A DNA stretch of 19,124 nucleotides from Granulosicoccaceae bacterium (GCA_023301405.1 JALZUX010000606.1:1-19124), one strand, 5' to 3'; shown: positions 1 to 9,162, numbered from the stretch's first letter. Translations and numbers: made by a program. The notes: a model not told the origin generated them from the sequence alone.

Positions 1-5
1 AACCC

Positions 6-506
6 ATGGTTATTTTAAAGACAAATAAAGGCTCGATTGAAATCGAGCTTGATCAAGAAAACGCACCAGAAACTTGTAAGAATTTTTTAAGTTACGTCGA
101 AAGTAAGCAATACAACGACACTATTTTTCACCGCTGCATACCAGGTTTCATGGTCCAAGGCGGAGGCTTCGCGGCAAACATGCAGCAAAAGCCAACCAAC
201 ACGGCTATTGCTAATGAAGCAGACAACGGCTTAACCAACGCTACTGGCACCCTGGCCATGGCACGCTCCGGTGACCCGCATTCTGCAACCTGTCAGTTTT
301 TCATCAACGTTAACGACAACACCTTTTTGAACCATACGGCCAAAAGCCCGGATGGATGGGGCTACTGCGTTTTTGCAAAAGTAGTTGAAGGGATGGACGT
401 TGTCATGGAAATGAGCACGGTTCCCACCGGTAACGTTGGCGGCCATGGCGATGTCCCGCTGGAAGCGTTAATTATCGAATCAGCTGAAAACACAGATAAA
501 CAGTAA
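6..506 (+). CDS. ppiB: Peptidyl-prolyl cis-trans isomerase B (cyclophilin)
   Basis: A cyclophilin that catalyses cis-trans isomerisation of X-Pro bonds during protein folding. At 166 residues it matches the cytoplasmic PpiB type: there is no signal peptide and the protein opens directly with the first beta strand (MVILKTNKGSIEIEL). The cyclophilin signature is complete: FHRCIPGFMVQGG at 41-53 with the catalytic Arg43, GTLAMAR at 81-87, CQFFINV at 96-102 and Trp118 in the substrate pocket. The usual Asp after QGG is Gly54 here. The ATG is only five bases inside the window, so its ribosome-binding site cannot be seen, but the N-terminus aligns with the family. lpxH starts two bases after the stop, as in the widely conserved ppiB-lpxH pair. 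The identification is firm. Confidence 0.96.
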   Translation: MVILKTNKGSIEIELDQENAPETCKNFLSYVESKQYNDTIFHRCIPGFMVQGGGFAANMQQKPTNTAIANEADNGLTNATGTLAMARSGDPHSATCQFFINVNDNTFLNHTAKSPDGWGYCVFAKVVEGMDVVMEMSTVPTGNVGGHGDVPLEALIIESAENTDKQ

Positions 507-508
507 CT

Positions 509-1258
509 ATGCGTACGCTACTAATTTCTGACCTTCACCTGCAGGCTAGCAACCCGGCACTGACAAGCCTCGCGTTTTCGCTGTTTGATAAGATCGCCAA
601 AGATTGCAATCGGCTTTACATACTTGGCGATCTTTTTGAGTACTGGATCGGTGATGACGCGTGTGACCATACTGCCACCGAAGTAGGTAACCGGCTATCC
701 AGCCTTTCCCGATCCGGCGTCGATATATTTGTGATGCACGGTAATCGTGATTTTCTTTTGGGAAGACAATTTGTTGAAAGCTTCGGTGGTGAACTACTTG
801 ATACCGACTCGATAATCGTTGAGCTCGCCAGCAATCCAACCTTGTTGATGCATGGGGACACACTTTGCACTGACGACAGTCAGTATCAGTTTTATCGCAG
901 AATGGTGAGAAATCGAGGATGGCAAACTGACTTTCTAGCAAAAACTGTCAGTGAAAGAGAAGCCACCGCTCGAATGGTTCGAAGCACGAGCCAAGCGCAT
1001 GGTCAGCGTGCCCATACTAATAACATCGCAGACATAAACGAAGGCACGCTGCACGAAACCATTCTTGAAGCCAACACAACACGAATCATGCACGGACACA
1101 CACATCGTCCGGCGCTGCACTCTCATATGATTCAAAACCGGAAAGTCGAACGGATGGTGCTGGGCGACTGGCATGATGATCACGCCGTCGTCGCGCTTAG
1201 TGACAACAAGAACTGCGAACTTCTGCAGTGGAATGGCGAAGCACTAAAACCAATTTAA
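509..1258 (+). CDS. lpxH: UDP-2,3-diacylglucosamine diphosphatase LpxH
   Basis: Hydrolyses UDP-2,3-diacylglucosamine to lipid X and UMP, the fourth step of lipid A synthesis, at the inner face of the inner membrane. All calcineurin-like phosphoesterase metal motifs are present: D8-x-H10, GD at 40-41, GNRD at 78-81 (Asn79), HGD with His115, and HGHTH at 195-199 (His195, His197). The length of 249 residues fits the family. The ATG is two bases after the ppiB stop, with no strong Shine-Dalgarno sequence, so translation is probably coupled to ppiB. The gene converges on the DUF455 gene across 66 bases. Its presence supports a Gram-negative envelope with lipid A. Confidence 0.96.
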   Translation: MRTLLISDLHLQASNPALTSLAFSLFDKIAKDCNRLYILGDLFEYWIGDDACDHTATEVGNRLSSLSRSGVDIFVMHGNRDFLLGRQFVESFGGELLDTDSIIVELASNPTLLMHGDTLCTDDSQYQFYRRMVRNRGWQTDFLAKTVSEREATARMVRSTSQAHGQRAHTNNIADINEGTLHETILEANTTRIMHGHTHRPALHSHMIQNRKVERMVLGDWHDDHAVVALSDNKNCELLQWNGEALKPI

Positions 1259-1293
1259 TGCCGATGTAGGCGTGCGACTAGTGCTTATGACTG

Positions 1294-1310
1294 ATGGTTA
1301 AGTGCACCAT
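1294..1310. repeat. Short inverted repeat between convergent genes
   Basis: ATGGT (1294-1298) and ACCAT (1306-1310) form a perfect five-base stem with a seven-base loop between the lpxH stop and the DUF455 stop. No T-run follows on either strand, so it is at best a weak bidirectional transcription end. I see no better terminator in this 66-base gap. Confidence 0.25.
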
Positions 1311-1324
1311 ATATAAAACGTTAA

Positions 1325-2164
1325 TCAGGCAGGGGATTGCTCGGCCTGAAAATCATTTTTGAATTCTACCACCAGCTCTTCAAGCTCTTGCAACTCCGCC
1401 TGTGTAAAGCCCGCTTGTAATCGAGCTTCTGCATTAAAAGGCCCTCTTAACGCAATTCGACCATGGCTGCGCAACAGTTCACTAAACAAGGCTATGGGCT
1501 CGATGTCTCTTTGATCGCAAACGTATTTGTACCAGCGGTTACCAATTCTAACATGGTCTATTTCTTCCCTTAAAATTTGGCTGAATATCTCCACAGTCTG
1601 GTGATCACCGTGCACTTTCAGCTTATCTATCATCGCTGGAGTGACATCAAGACCACGGGCTTCTAGCACTCTAGGCACTAACGCCATTCGCACTATCACA
1701 TCATAGTCTGTAGCAACCGCCATCTCCCACAATCCTCCATGCGCAGGTAGGGCACCATAATCACTGCCAAGCTGATGTAAGCGCTTGGCCAGAAGCTCAA
1801 AGTGAATAGACTCTTCATACGCCACACGCACCCAATCCCGATAATAATCCCTTGGCATATCACGAAAACGATACACCGCATCCAATGCTAGATTTATCGC
1901 ATTGAATTCGATATGAGCTACCGCGTGAATTAGGCCGACTCTTCCGGCCACGCTTCCTAGTCTTCGCCTTGGTACTTGTGCAGGATGCACAAGTATTGGC
2001 AGCGCTGGTCGCCCTGCATCCGGTACGGTCACCACTGTATCTGTGCCTTGAGTGGCATACAAACCAGAACCGATCTGAGCTTTCAATTCGACAATCAAGC
2101 TTTTTTTATGATCAAAGCTACAGCAGTTCATTGCTTGATAGGCCAATGTAAAAATATCAACCAT
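1325..2164 (-). CDS. DUF455 family ferritin-like protein, putative di-iron protein
   Basis: A 279-residue protein of the DUF455 (ferritin-like) family, whose biochemical role is not settled. The visible helices carry a full set of possible di-iron ligands: Glu86 (HIEFNAI), E118-S-I-H121, Glu168 (RVLEARG) and E201-I-D-H204. This E / ExxH / E / ExxH pattern is typical of four-helix ferritin-like oxidases and oxygenases. There is no signal peptide or membrane segment, so it is probably cytoplasmic. It is the last gene of the long minus-strand operon; its ATG lies eight bases inside the 3' end of recO, with a GGAAAG sequence just upstream, so translation is likely coupled. In Pseudomonas this place after recO is taken by pdxJ. 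Assignment to the family is fairly sure. Iron binding is inferred from the motifs, and no substrate can be read from the sequence. Confidence 0.85.
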   Translation of the reverse strand: MVDIFTLAYQAMNCCSFDHKKSLIVELKAQIGSGLYATQGTDTVVTVPDAGRPALPILVHPAQVPRRRLGSVAGRVGLIHAVAHIEFNAINLALDAVYRFRDMPRDYYRDWVRVAYEESIHFELLAKRLHQLGSDYGALPAHGGLWEMAVATDYDVIVRMALVPRVLEARGLDVTPAMIDKLKVHGDHQTVEIFSQILREEIDHVRIGNRWYKYVCDQRDIEPIALFSELLRSHGRIALRGPFNAEARLQAGFTQAELQELEELVVEFKNDFQAEQSPA

Positions 2165-2900
2165 TTGACTTTCCGGTGGTTTTTAAACTCTGGAAACTGG
2201 TGAATAATGTTCGGGACACCAACTCACGACCATTGAGGTGATAGTGTATTAACCCACGAGCTAAATCACGAGCCTCCTTTATATTACTGAGCGATGCGTA
2301 ATCCCTATTGGCAAGCTCTAGTAGTGTGCTTCCACTCACGGCAATGCCAGTGTTTCCTGCGATGTCTTCGAGAACCGGCCCATCCGGTATCTGGTAACGG
2401 TAGTGCAACTGCGCCTGTATTTCGGTATCGCCGTGTTTCTCATGACTCAGCAGTGGCGTGTATCCCGTCTGTTCAAGCAGTGTGAATTCAAACTGCCTAA
2501 GCGCATGGTCACGCAGATGCTCTTCAGTCAGTGCTTGCACCACCGGCCAATATTGCACAAACAACTGTTCAGCTGATTCATGCTTTGGCAGCAAATAATA
2601 AACAAGCTCATTAACGTAGTAGCCGCAAGCGAGTGACTGTCCACTCAGTCTAAGGGATTTACCCTCCTCTTCCACAGCGGTTAATACCGGCAACTCTCCA
2701 CGCCCGGCCCACGACACATGTAGTTTTCTAAACGGCTGCAAAATAAGCGACTTTTTAACTTTGCCACTTTTAGCACCACGCGCCAGCAATGAGACCCGAC
2801 CATGTGCTGGGGTGAAAACTTCAATGATTAAACTGGTGTCTCTGTAAGCACGTGTATGAATGACGTAGGCAGGATGAAGCTCCTGGCGAGAACCAGTCAT
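2157..2900 (-). CDS. recO: DNA repair protein RecO
   Basis: RecO helps load RecA onto single-stranded DNA covered by SSB, in the RecFOR recombination pathway, and anneals complementary strands. The 247-residue protein has the N-terminal OB-fold region typical of RecO (about 12-85: YVIHTRAYRDTSLIIEVFTP, then LLARGAKS), followed by the helical domain with the YYVNELVYYLLPKHE segment. No zinc-binding cysteine cluster is present, as is usual in gammaproteobacterial RecO. The ATG overlaps the era stop in an ATGA junction (2897-2900), and the 3' end overlaps the next gene by eight bases. The era-recO order is strongly conserved in this class. Confidence 0.95.
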   Translation of the reverse strand: MTGSRQELHPAYVIHTRAYRDTSLIIEVFTPAHGRVSLLARGAKSGKVKKSLILQPFRKLHVSWAGRGELPVLTAVEEEGKSLRLSGQSLACGYYVNELVYYLLPKHESAEQLFVQYWPVVQALTEEHLRDHALRQFEFTLLEQTGYTPLLSHEKHGDTEIQAQLHYRYQIPDGPVLEDIAGNTGIAVSGSTLLELANRDYASLSNIKEARDLARGLIHYHLNGRELVSRTLFTSFQSLKTTGKSNG

Positions 2901-3787
2901 TCAGTCTCGTAGCCTAGATTTCTGATCATCGCTGCATCATCTGACCAGCCATCTTTCACTTTGACCCATAGCTCCAGATGAATTTTGGTATCAAATAATT
3001 TTTCCATCTCATGACGCGCACGGCTGCCGATTTCTTTTAGGCCACTACCGCCTTTACCTATTACAATAGATTTTTGGCTTTGCTTCTCGACCCAGATAAC
3101 GCAGGAAATTTTAGTTATTCGACTGGTTTGTTCGAATTTTTCAATCTCAACACTGACAGAGTAAGGTAACTCTTGCGACAAAAACCGGGTGAGTTGTTCC
3201 CTGACTAACTCTGACGCCAGAAACCGCGACGACCGATCAGTGAGAGTATCTTCATCAAACATGAAGTCTGCAGAAGGAAGGTACTTTACAATCTCTGATT
3301 CAAGTTGTGGCACGTTAGACCCTTTAGTCGCCGAGACAGGAATCAGTGCTTCAGCATCTGAAATGCCATTTAAGCCCTGCATCCATGGCAGCAGTCGCTC
3401 TTTGGGGTTCACCCTATCAACCTTGTTAATAGCGAGAATCCAAGGCTTTTGTTGTCGCCTAACGACATCTAACGCCCGATCGTCGTCCTCATTCCAGGTC
3501 AGCGCTTGCACCACTAGCACAACAACATCGGCACCGGTAGCAGCCGAAGATGCCGTCTTATTTAACACCCGGTTTAATGTTCGCTTTCCTCCACTATGAA
3601 TACCGGGCGTGTCGATATACACAAACTGAGTATCGCCAATAGTGTTTATCCCTAGCAACGCGTGGCGCGTAGTCTGAGGTTTGTGGGCAGTAATACTGAG
3701 CTTCTGGCCAATCAGCCGATTAAGCAAAGTAGACTTACCGACATTCGGTCTGCCGGATATCGCGATATAGCCGCAACGTTTGGTCAA
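2897..3787 (-). CDS. era: Ribosome-assembly GTPase Era
   Basis: A GTPase that binds the 3' end of 16S rRNA and acts in maturation of the small ribosomal subunit. It has 296 residues. G motifs: GRPNVGKS at 12-19 (G1), DTPG at 59-62 (G3), NKVD at 121-124 (G4) and SAT at 152-154 (G5). The C-terminal KH RNA-binding domain has its GKGG loop in IVIGKGGSGLKEIG (241-254). The start is TTG: an in-frame stop lies five codons upstream, and the first internal ATG comes long after the G domain begins. GGAAA lies about six bases before the TTG. The TTG overlaps the rnc stop (TTGA, 3784-3787). Together with rnc upstream and recO downstream this is the standard rnc-era-recO cluster. Confidence 0.97.
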   Translation of the reverse strand: MTKRCGYIAISGRPNVGKSTLLNRLIGQKLSITAHKPQTTRHALLGINTIGDTQFVYIDTPGIHSGGKRTLNRVLNKTASSAATGADVVVLVVQALTWNEDDDRALDVVRRQQKPWILAINKVDRVNPKERLLPWMQGLNGISDAEALIPVSATKGSNVPQLESEIVKYLPSADFMFDEDTLTDRSSRFLASELVREQLTRFLSQELPYSVSVEIEKFEQTSRITKISCVIWVEKQSQKSIVIGKGGSGLKEIGSRARHEMEKLFDTKIHLELWVKVKDGWSDDAAMIRNLGYETE

Positions 3788-4467
3788 TGAGTTTCCGTTT
3801 CAAGTTTTCGCAAGGCATTGGTCGCTGCTGCCTGCTCAGCGCGGCGCCGGCTGGAGCCCTTGGCTTTTGTTTCGAGCCTGAGTGTATCAATCTTGGCGCT
3901 GACAACAAACTCGCGCTTATGTGCCTCGCCGTTTGTTTCAAGCAGAATATATTCGGGAACAGGCAGTTTGCGGGCTTGCAGATATTCTTGCAACCGTGTC
4001 TTAGGATCTTTCAGGGGCTCGTCAGCGGGAAGGTTTTCGAGTCTGTCTTTATAAAGGAAGCAAACCACCTGTTGGACGTGTTCGAAACCCCCATCCAGGT
4101 ACACGGCACCCAACAGCGATTCAACAGCGTCGGCCAGTATGGAGTCGCGGTCAAAGCCACCGCTTTTGAGTTCCCCGGAGCCCAGCTTTATATAATCACC
4201 TAAACCGATTTCGCGAGCAATCTCGGTTAAGGTCACACCCCGAACAAGGTTTGCTCTTAAACGGCTAAGCTGCCCTTCCTGATAGTCAGGCTTAAGGCGA
4301 TATATTTCCGAAGCGATGACAAAGTTCAAGGCTCCGTCACCGAGGAATTCCAATCTTTCATTATTTCGCGAACTGACACTGCGATGCGTCAGCGCCTCTT
4401 GGACGAGGGCTTGGTTTTTAAACTCATAATTGAGCTTATTAGCGAGGAATTTGTCAACCGTAATCAA
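3784..4467 (-). CDS. rnc: Ribonuclease III
   Basis: Endonuclease that cleaves double-stranded RNA, including the rRNA precursor and many mRNA and sRNA duplexes. The 227 residues comprise a catalytic domain with the signature NERLEFLGD (36-44; Glu40, Asp44) and the second acidic pair Asp113 and Glu116 in ILADAVES. A C-terminal double-stranded RNA-binding domain follows (about 155-225) with GSSRRRAEQAAA at 204-215. The start is TTG; an in-frame stop lies four sense codons upstream and no ATG is available, while the N-terminus aligns with known RNase III. The Shine-Dalgarno sequence is weak. A weak start would fit low expression, but I see no direct sign of the self-cleavage control known for the E. 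coli rnc leader. Confidence 0.97.
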   Translation of the reverse strand: MITVDKFLANKLNYEFKNQALVQEALTHRSVSSRNNERLEFLGDGALNFVIASEIYRLKPDYQEGQLSRLRANLVRGVTLTEIAREIGLGDYIKLGSGELKSGGFDRDSILADAVESLLGAVYLDGGFEHVQQVVCFLYKDRLENLPADEPLKDPKTRLQEYLQARKLPVPEYILLETNGEAHKREFVVSAKIDTLRLETKAKGSSRRRAEQAAATNALRKLETETH

Positions 4468-4526
4468 AGTAACCCAGTATCAATCCCCACTTGTCATTTC
4501 TTCTGGCAAATGCCGGAAATTAATGG

Positions 4527-4865
4527 CTAGTTGGAGAATTGCTCATCAAAGCCTGCAACAATCTCAAGATTGTACAACAATTTTCGACGCTCTTCGTATT
4601 TCACGTCTAGTACCAACTCACCGTTGCTGTCTCTGGCAACCTTGATAACGTCTTTCGGATCAAGGTGAGTTAAATTGTGCTCGTTAAACTGACCTCGGAG
4701 AGCGCTGAGTACCTCGCGCTTAGGGCGATCTTTCAGTTCAGTGTCATCAAGTACATCGTTGACAATCTTTGAAACTGCGTGATTGTCAATATACACCGGA
4801 ACAAGCTGAAATCCAGTCATTAATACTGCACCTACAGCCATGATACCCAGAAGCCACTTAATCAT
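4527..4865 (-). CDS. DUF4845 family membrane-anchored protein
   Basis: A 112-residue protein with one N-terminal hydrophobic segment (about 3-25, IKWLLGIMAVGAVLMTGFQLVPVYIDNH) and a charged soluble remainder, most likely outside the cytoplasm. It matches the DUF4845 family, whose members usually sit between lepB and rnc in gammaproteobacteria, as here. No catalytic motif is visible and the function is unknown. The context suggests a link to signal peptidase or membrane biogenesis, but that is inference only. It begins 13 bases after lepB; 59 bases separate it from rnc. Confidence 0.85.
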   Translation of the reverse strand: MIKWLLGIMAVGAVLMTGFQLVPVYIDNHAVSKIVNDVLDDTELKDRPKREVLSALRGQFNEHNLTHLDPKDVIKVARDSNGELVLDVKYEERRKLLYNLEIVAGFDEQFSN

Positions 4866-4878
4866 TGTTTAATTCGCC

Positions 4879-5625
4879 TTAGTGAATGCCTTCGCCAAGC
4901 CGACTCCATTCAATGCCACCGTTATCCCAATTGAAATGCATCCAAACCATGAATGCCTTACCAACGAGATGATCCTCTGGCACAAATCCCCAGAACCGAC
5001 TGTCGTTACTGTTGTCTCTGTTATCTCCCATTGCAAAATACATTCCTTCCGGCACCTCTATTTCAAAGTTTCCGCGGCTTGGGCCCTTTGTGGTTAACAA
5101 GCGATGCTCTACCCCGACCAAATCTTCCACTATTTCTAAATTTGGTTGTGACCCACCGTCCGGGTCATCGTAATCACCAAGCACTTCCTGACTGGCCAGC
5201 ACGCCGTTGACTGTCAGTTTTTTATCACGATATTGAAGAATGTCACCGGGTATACCGACAATTCTTTTAATGTAATCAAGTTCGGGTTGCTTGGGGTAGC
5301 GAAAAACTGAAACATCGCCACGATCAGGCTTACCAGTATCAAGAATTTTCTTGTGAATCACAGGAAGCCGAACGCCGTAGGCAAATTTATTCACTAGAAT
5401 AAAATCACCTACCAACAGCGTAGGCTTCATTGAGCCAGACGGAATACGAAACGGCTCAAACACGAATGACCGCAACACCAGCACCAGCAGCAGCAAAGGG
5501 AAAAATGAGCGAGCATATTCTACTACTCCGCTCTCTGGCTTGCGAAACAGCACTGAGCCGATAAACCAGATCACCCCACACAACAATGTGAAAATCACCA
5601 ACAATAAGGAAAAATCTATATTCAT
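4879..5625 (-). CDS. lepB: Signal peptidase I
   Basis: Inner-membrane serine protease that removes signal peptides from exported proteins. It has 248 residues. Two hydrophobic segments (about 5-26 and 41-55) precede the catalytic domain. The nucleophile Ser65 lies in IPSGSMKPTL (61-70), and the general base Lys120 in DYIKRIVGIPGD (117-128). The signature GDNRDNSNDSRFWG is at 200-213. These are the Ser/Lys dyad and conserved boxes of the family. The gene lies 25 bases after lepA, the usual lepA-lepB order. Substrates encoded in this same operon probably include the signal peptides of MucD and RseB. Confidence 0.97.
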   Translation of the reverse strand: MNIDFSLLLVIFTLLCGVIWFIGSVLFRKPESGVVEYARSFFPLLLLVLVLRSFVFEPFRIPSGSMKPTLLVGDFILVNKFAYGVRLPVIHKKILDTGKPDRGDVSVFRYPKQPELDYIKRIVGIPGDILQYRDKKLTVNGVLASQEVLGDYDDPDGGSQPNLEIVEDLVGVEHRLLTTKGPSRGNFEIEVPEGMYFAMGDNRDNSNDSRFWGFVPEDHLVGKAFMVWMHFNWDNGGIEWSRLGEGIH

Positions 5626-5650
5626 TAAGTTCTACTAACGGTCGATGCCG

Positions 5651-7459
5651 TTAACCCCCTGATTTATTATCGACTTGCAGCACTGCTAGAAAAGCTTCTT
5701 GCGGTATCTCTACCCGACCAATCTGCTTCATGCGGCGCTTGCCAGCTTTTTGTTTTTCTAATAGCTTCTTTTTACGTGTGATATCACCGCCGTAACATTT
5801 TGCGGTAACATTTTTACGCAGAGCTTTTACATTACTACGAGCAATAATGTGCGTTCCTATTGCCGCTTGCACAGCAACATCAAACATTTGTCGGGGAATA
5901 AGGTCTTTCATTCTCTCGGCAAGGTCTCGTCCTCGTGCCGTTGAGCGATCTTTATGAACAATAACCGCCAAAGCATCGACAGTTTCACCGTTGATCATGA
6001 CATCGACTTTAACCAGATCTGAGGCTTGGAAGCGCAAAAAGCTGTAATCAAAAGACGCATAACCACGACTCACGGATTTCAGTCTGTCAAAGAAATCAAG
6101 CACTACTTCACTCAGTGGCATTTCGTAGGTCAACGCCACCTGCCTGCCAACGTACTGCATATTTTTCTGCACGCCGCGTTTTTCAATACATAGCGTGATC
6201 ACATCTCCCAGGTGCGCCTGAGGTACCAGAATATTGGCTTGAATTATTGGCTCGCGCACTTCCGATAACAGATTGGGCGCTAACAACTGAGATGGATTGT
6301 GGATGTAGAGGATCTCTCCTTTCACATCAACCAGCTCATAGATTACTGTGGGCGCTGTGGTGATCAAGTCCAGATGATATTCCCGCTCCAGGCGCTCTTG
6401 CACGATCTCCATGTGCAGCATGCCCAAAAAGCCGCAACGAAAACCAAACCCAAGGGCTGTTGACGTCTCCGGCTCATAAGCCAACGCTGAGTCGTTAAGC
6501 TTAAGTTTCTGCAATGCGTCGCGAAAGGACTCATAGTCATCAGAGCTAACCGGATACAAGCCCGCAAACACTCTAGGTTGAACTTCCTTAAAGCCGTCTA
6601 ACGGCAGCTCACACTGCTTGCTTTCAAGCGTGATAGTGTCTCCTACGCGAGCAGCATCAATTTCTTTAATGCCGGCGATGATGTAGCCAACTTGCCCGGT
6701 CTCAAGGGTTGCTGTTTCGAGTCGTTTAGGAGTAAAAACGCCGACAGAATCAACTTGAAATGCGCGTCCCGTTGACATGATTCGCATCTTGTCGCGTTTT
6801 TTCAAGCTGCCGCTCATGATTCGAACCAGTGAAATAACACCAACGAAGTTATCAAACCATGAGTCAATAATAAGGGCTTGCAACGGTGCGTCGCCAACAC
6901 CTTTCGGCGCTGGCACCCGATCGACAAGCATTTCAAGCACATCAGAAATACCAACACCGGTTTTTGCACTACAGTGCACCGCATCATGCGCTTCGATGCC
7001 GATGATTTCTTCAATCTCGTCGACAACACGTTCAGGATCGGCTGCAGGCAAGTCAATTTTATTAAGTACAGGAATGACCTCTAGGTCTTGCTCAATGGCG
7101 GTATAGCAATTGGCCACACTCTGAGCTTCAACACCCTGAGACGCATCAACGACCAACAGAGCGCCCTCACATGCCGCCAGTGATCTAGACACTTCGTAGG
7201 AGAAATCAACGTGTCCTGGAGTATCAATGAAATTTAACTGATAGGTCTCTCCGTCATTGGCCTTATAAGACAAAGACACTGACTGAGCTTTTATCGTGAT
7301 ACCACGCTCACGCTCCAAATCCATGGAATCGAGAACCTGTGCTGACATTTCCCGGTCAGCAAGCCCACCACAGTGCTGTATAAATCGATCAGCTATCGTC
7401 GATTTTCCATGATCGATGTGGGCGATGATAGAGAAGTTTCTAATATTTTCCTGCTTCAT
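5651..7459 (-). CDS. lepA: Elongation factor 4 (LepA)
   Basis: A ribosome-associated GTPase that acts on the translating ribosome or its assembly under stress. The 602 residues show AHIDHGKS (13-20, G1), the effector region ERERGITIK (about 49-57), DTPGH (79-83, G3) and NKID (133-136, G4), then the EF-G-like domains and the LepA-specific C-terminal domain (for example IGTHIIARS and [14 protein letters not shown]). I chose the ATG at 7459. A TTG directly before it (7462) would add one residue, but the ATG gives the family N-terminus [20 protein letters not shown]. The ATG shares one base with the stop of the glutaredoxin-like gene (TGATG), so the two are probably translationally coupled. Confidence 0.96.
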   Translation of the reverse strand: MKQENIRNFSIIAHIDHGKSTIADRFIQHCGGLADREMSAQVLDSMDLERERGITIKAQSVSLSYKANDGETYQLNFIDTPGHVDFSYEVSRSLAACEGALLVVDASQGVEAQSVANCYTAIEQDLEVIPVLNKIDLPAADPERVVDEIEEIIGIEAHDAVHCSAKTGVGISDVLEMLVDRVPAPKGVGDAPLQALIIDSWFDNFVGVISLVRIMSGSLKKRDKMRIMSTGRAFQVDSVGVFTPKRLETATLETGQVGYIIAGIKEIDAARVGDTITLESKQCELPLDGFKEVQPRVFAGLYPVSSDDYESFRDALQKLKLNDSALAYEPETSTALGFGFRCGFLGMLHMEIVQERLEREYHLDLITTAPTVIYELVDVKGEILYIHNPSQLLAPNLLSEVREPIIQANILVPQAHLGDVITLCIEKRGVQKNMQYVGRQVALTYEMPLSEVVLDFFDRLKSVSRGYASFDYSFLRFQASDLVKVDVMINGETVDALAVIVHKDRSTARGRDLAERMKDLIPRQMFDVAVQAAIGTHIIARSNVKALRKNVTAKCYGGDITRKKKLLEKQKAGKRRMKQIGRVEIPQEAFLAVLQVDNKSGG

Positions 7460-7722
7460 CAAGAAACACCGCGTTCGATGGAAAGTGCTTGCGTCAAAGC
7501 TTCTAAATCAAAAAAGTGACGACACACTTCGCGACCATTGCTAAATAGCACGGGTACGGCTTCGTTGTAGCGCAGGCGCAACTGAGGATCGTTGTCTATG
7601 TCGACAACGGTGACTTTAAATCGCATGTCTGTTGAGAAATCCTGCAGTGTATGAAGCATGTCATCGCAAAGCGAGCACGCAAAGCGGCTGTAGACCGTTA
7701 GTTCCGAGAAATTACCAGTCAC
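7459..7722 (-). CDS. Small glutaredoxin-like (thioredoxin-fold) protein
   Basis: An 87-residue protein that matches the short glutaredoxin-like family with a beta strand, CxxC, then helix: [15 protein letters not shown], with Cys16 and Cys19 as the redox pair. A cis-proline loop is likely at VPVLF (Pro58). There is no signal peptide, so a cytoplasmic thiol-disulfide role is probable; the partner is unknown. The start is GTG, three bases after the mucD stop, and the stop overlaps the lepA ATG. Small proteins of this kind are often found between mucD and lepA in gammaproteobacteria. The fold is a confident call; the enzymatic activity is inferred. Confidence 0.85.
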   Translation of the reverse strand: MTGNFSELTVYSRFACSLCDDMLHTLQDFSTDMRFKVTVVDIDNDPQLRLRYNEAVPVLFSNGREVCRHFFDLEALTQALSIERGVS

Positions 7723-7725
7723 AAA

Positions 7726-9162
7726 TTACTCGACCGTGAGCGCCAGAAATATTGGCCCCTGATCTCGTTGCACCAGCACTGCTATCGAAGCTCCTGATGT
7801 CACGCTATTCATGGCCTTTTCAAAGTCACCGGGGTTGTCAATGTGGGCGTTGTCGATCATGGTCAGGATGTCTCCTTCCCGTATTCCAGCCAACTTGGCC
7901 GGACCATCGCTTACGGTTTTCACCTCTACACCACCGGACTCTAGCTTAGCGCGTGCCTGATCATCGATCGGCGCGACTTCAATTCCTAGTTTGTTGCTTA
8001 CTTTGACTGGGGCTGGAAGTCTGCTTGAGGCAAGTTCTTCTGGCGCAGGCAACTCACCAATCAGGATGTCGAATGTTACCTTCTCCCCGTCCCGGATAAC
8101 ATCAACTGTTGCAGATCCACCAGCTCGAACCTGCCCCACCAGAGGAGGAAGCGAACTGGATTTATCAACGTAGTTGCCATTAAACCCGACGATGACGTCA
8201 CTCACTTTCAACTCTGAATCAGCTGCCGGGCTGCCAGGCAAGATTCTGGAAATCAAAGCACCATGTGCAGTCTCCATTGAAAACGATTCGGCCAGCTCTC
8301 GCGTAACTTCCTGGATAATGACCCCCAGCCAACCACGGGAAACGGTTCCACTGTCTTTAAGCTGATCAGCAATATCAATGGCCATCTCAATGGGAATGGA
8401 AAACGATAGGCCCATAAAGCCACCGGTACGACTGTAGATTTGTGAGTTGATCCCAACTACTTCGCCAGCCAAGTTAAACAACGGCCCTCCTGAGTTGCCG
8501 GGATTGATCGCCACATCGGTTTGAATGAAAGGAACGTAGTTTTCACGGGGCAACGAACGGCCGGTTGCGCTAACAATTCCTGCAGTCACTGAAAAATCGA
8601 ATCCGAAGGGAGACCCTATTGCTAATACCCACTCACCGACTTTGAGATCACTGGACTGACCGATCCTGGCTGCCGGTAGGTCAGTAGCATCTATCTTTAA
8701 AACCGCCACATCGCTTCTGGCGTCTTTACCAATTAGCTTAGCCACAAACTGCCGTCGATCGTGCAATCTGACTATTATTTCCTCAGCCCCGTCGACAACG
8801 TGATTGTTTGTGAGCACATAGCCGTCAGACGACACGATAAACCCTGACCCCAATGAATCTGAATCAAATTGTTGAGGCTGAAATTGCTGCTCCTGAGTAC
8901 CCGGAGCATTTTGCTGCTGCTCTAGAAACTTACGGAAAAACTCACCGAACGGGCTGTTGTCCAGCTCAGGCATGTTTTGCCTTGGATCAGAACGACGTTC
9001 ACTTTTCGCTGTTGTGCTGATATTCACCACTGATTTATGGTTCGCTTCAACAAGCTCAGTAAAATCAGGCAAATCAGCATGAACTTGCCCAACAGTTAAC
9101 AGCAATAGTAACGCTAAGAAACTACAAACAGCGGCCTGCCACAGTCCACGTGAACCAAACAT
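7726..9162 (-). CDS. mucD: Periplasmic Do-family serine protease (DegP/MucD-like)
   Basis: A periplasmic chymotrypsin-like protease and chaperone that clears misfolded envelope proteins. Starting at 9162 it has 478 residues: a signal peptide (1-29, cleavage probably after VHA), a protease domain with the triad His121 (TNNHVVDG), Asp151 (SDVAVLKID) and Ser224 (NPGNSGGP), then two PDZ domains (about 265-370 and 385-475). The long Gln-rich stretch at about 82-100 is the LA loop. I prefer the ATG at 9162 to the upstream ATG at 9207 because AGGAG stands nine bases before it and the signal peptide then begins normally; the longer form would add 15 residues. Its place after rseC follows the Pseudomonas algU-mucABCD order, hence the symbol. 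DegQ or DegP are alternative names for the same family. Confidence 0.93.
   Translation of the reverse strand: MFGSRGLWQAAVCSFLALLLLLTVGQVHADLPDFTELVEANHKSVVNISTTAKSERRSDPRQNMPELDNSPFGEFFRKFLEQQQNAPGTQEQQFQPQQFDSDSLGSGFIVSSDGYVLTNNHVVDGAEEIIVRLHDRRQFVAKLIGKDARSDVAVLKIDATDLPAARIGQSSDLKVGEWVLAIGSPFGFDFSVTAGIVSATGRSLPRENYVPFIQTDVAINPGNSGGPLFNLAGEVVGINSQIYSRTGGFMGLSFSIPIEMAIDIADQLKDSGTVSRGWLGVIIQEVTRELAESFSMETAHGALISRILPGSPAADSELKVSDVIVGFNGNYVDKSSSLPPLVGQVRAGGSATVDVIRDGEKVTFDILIGELPAPEELASSRLPAPVKVSNKLGIEVAPIDDQARAKLESGGVEVKTVSDGPAKLAGIREGDILTMIDNAHIDNPGDFEKAMNSVTSGASIAVLVQRDQGPIFLALTVE

Noticed and set aside
3735..3941. A 68-codon minus-strand frame across the rnc-era junction
   Set aside because: It is a shadow in another frame of two well-supported genes and resembles no known protein.
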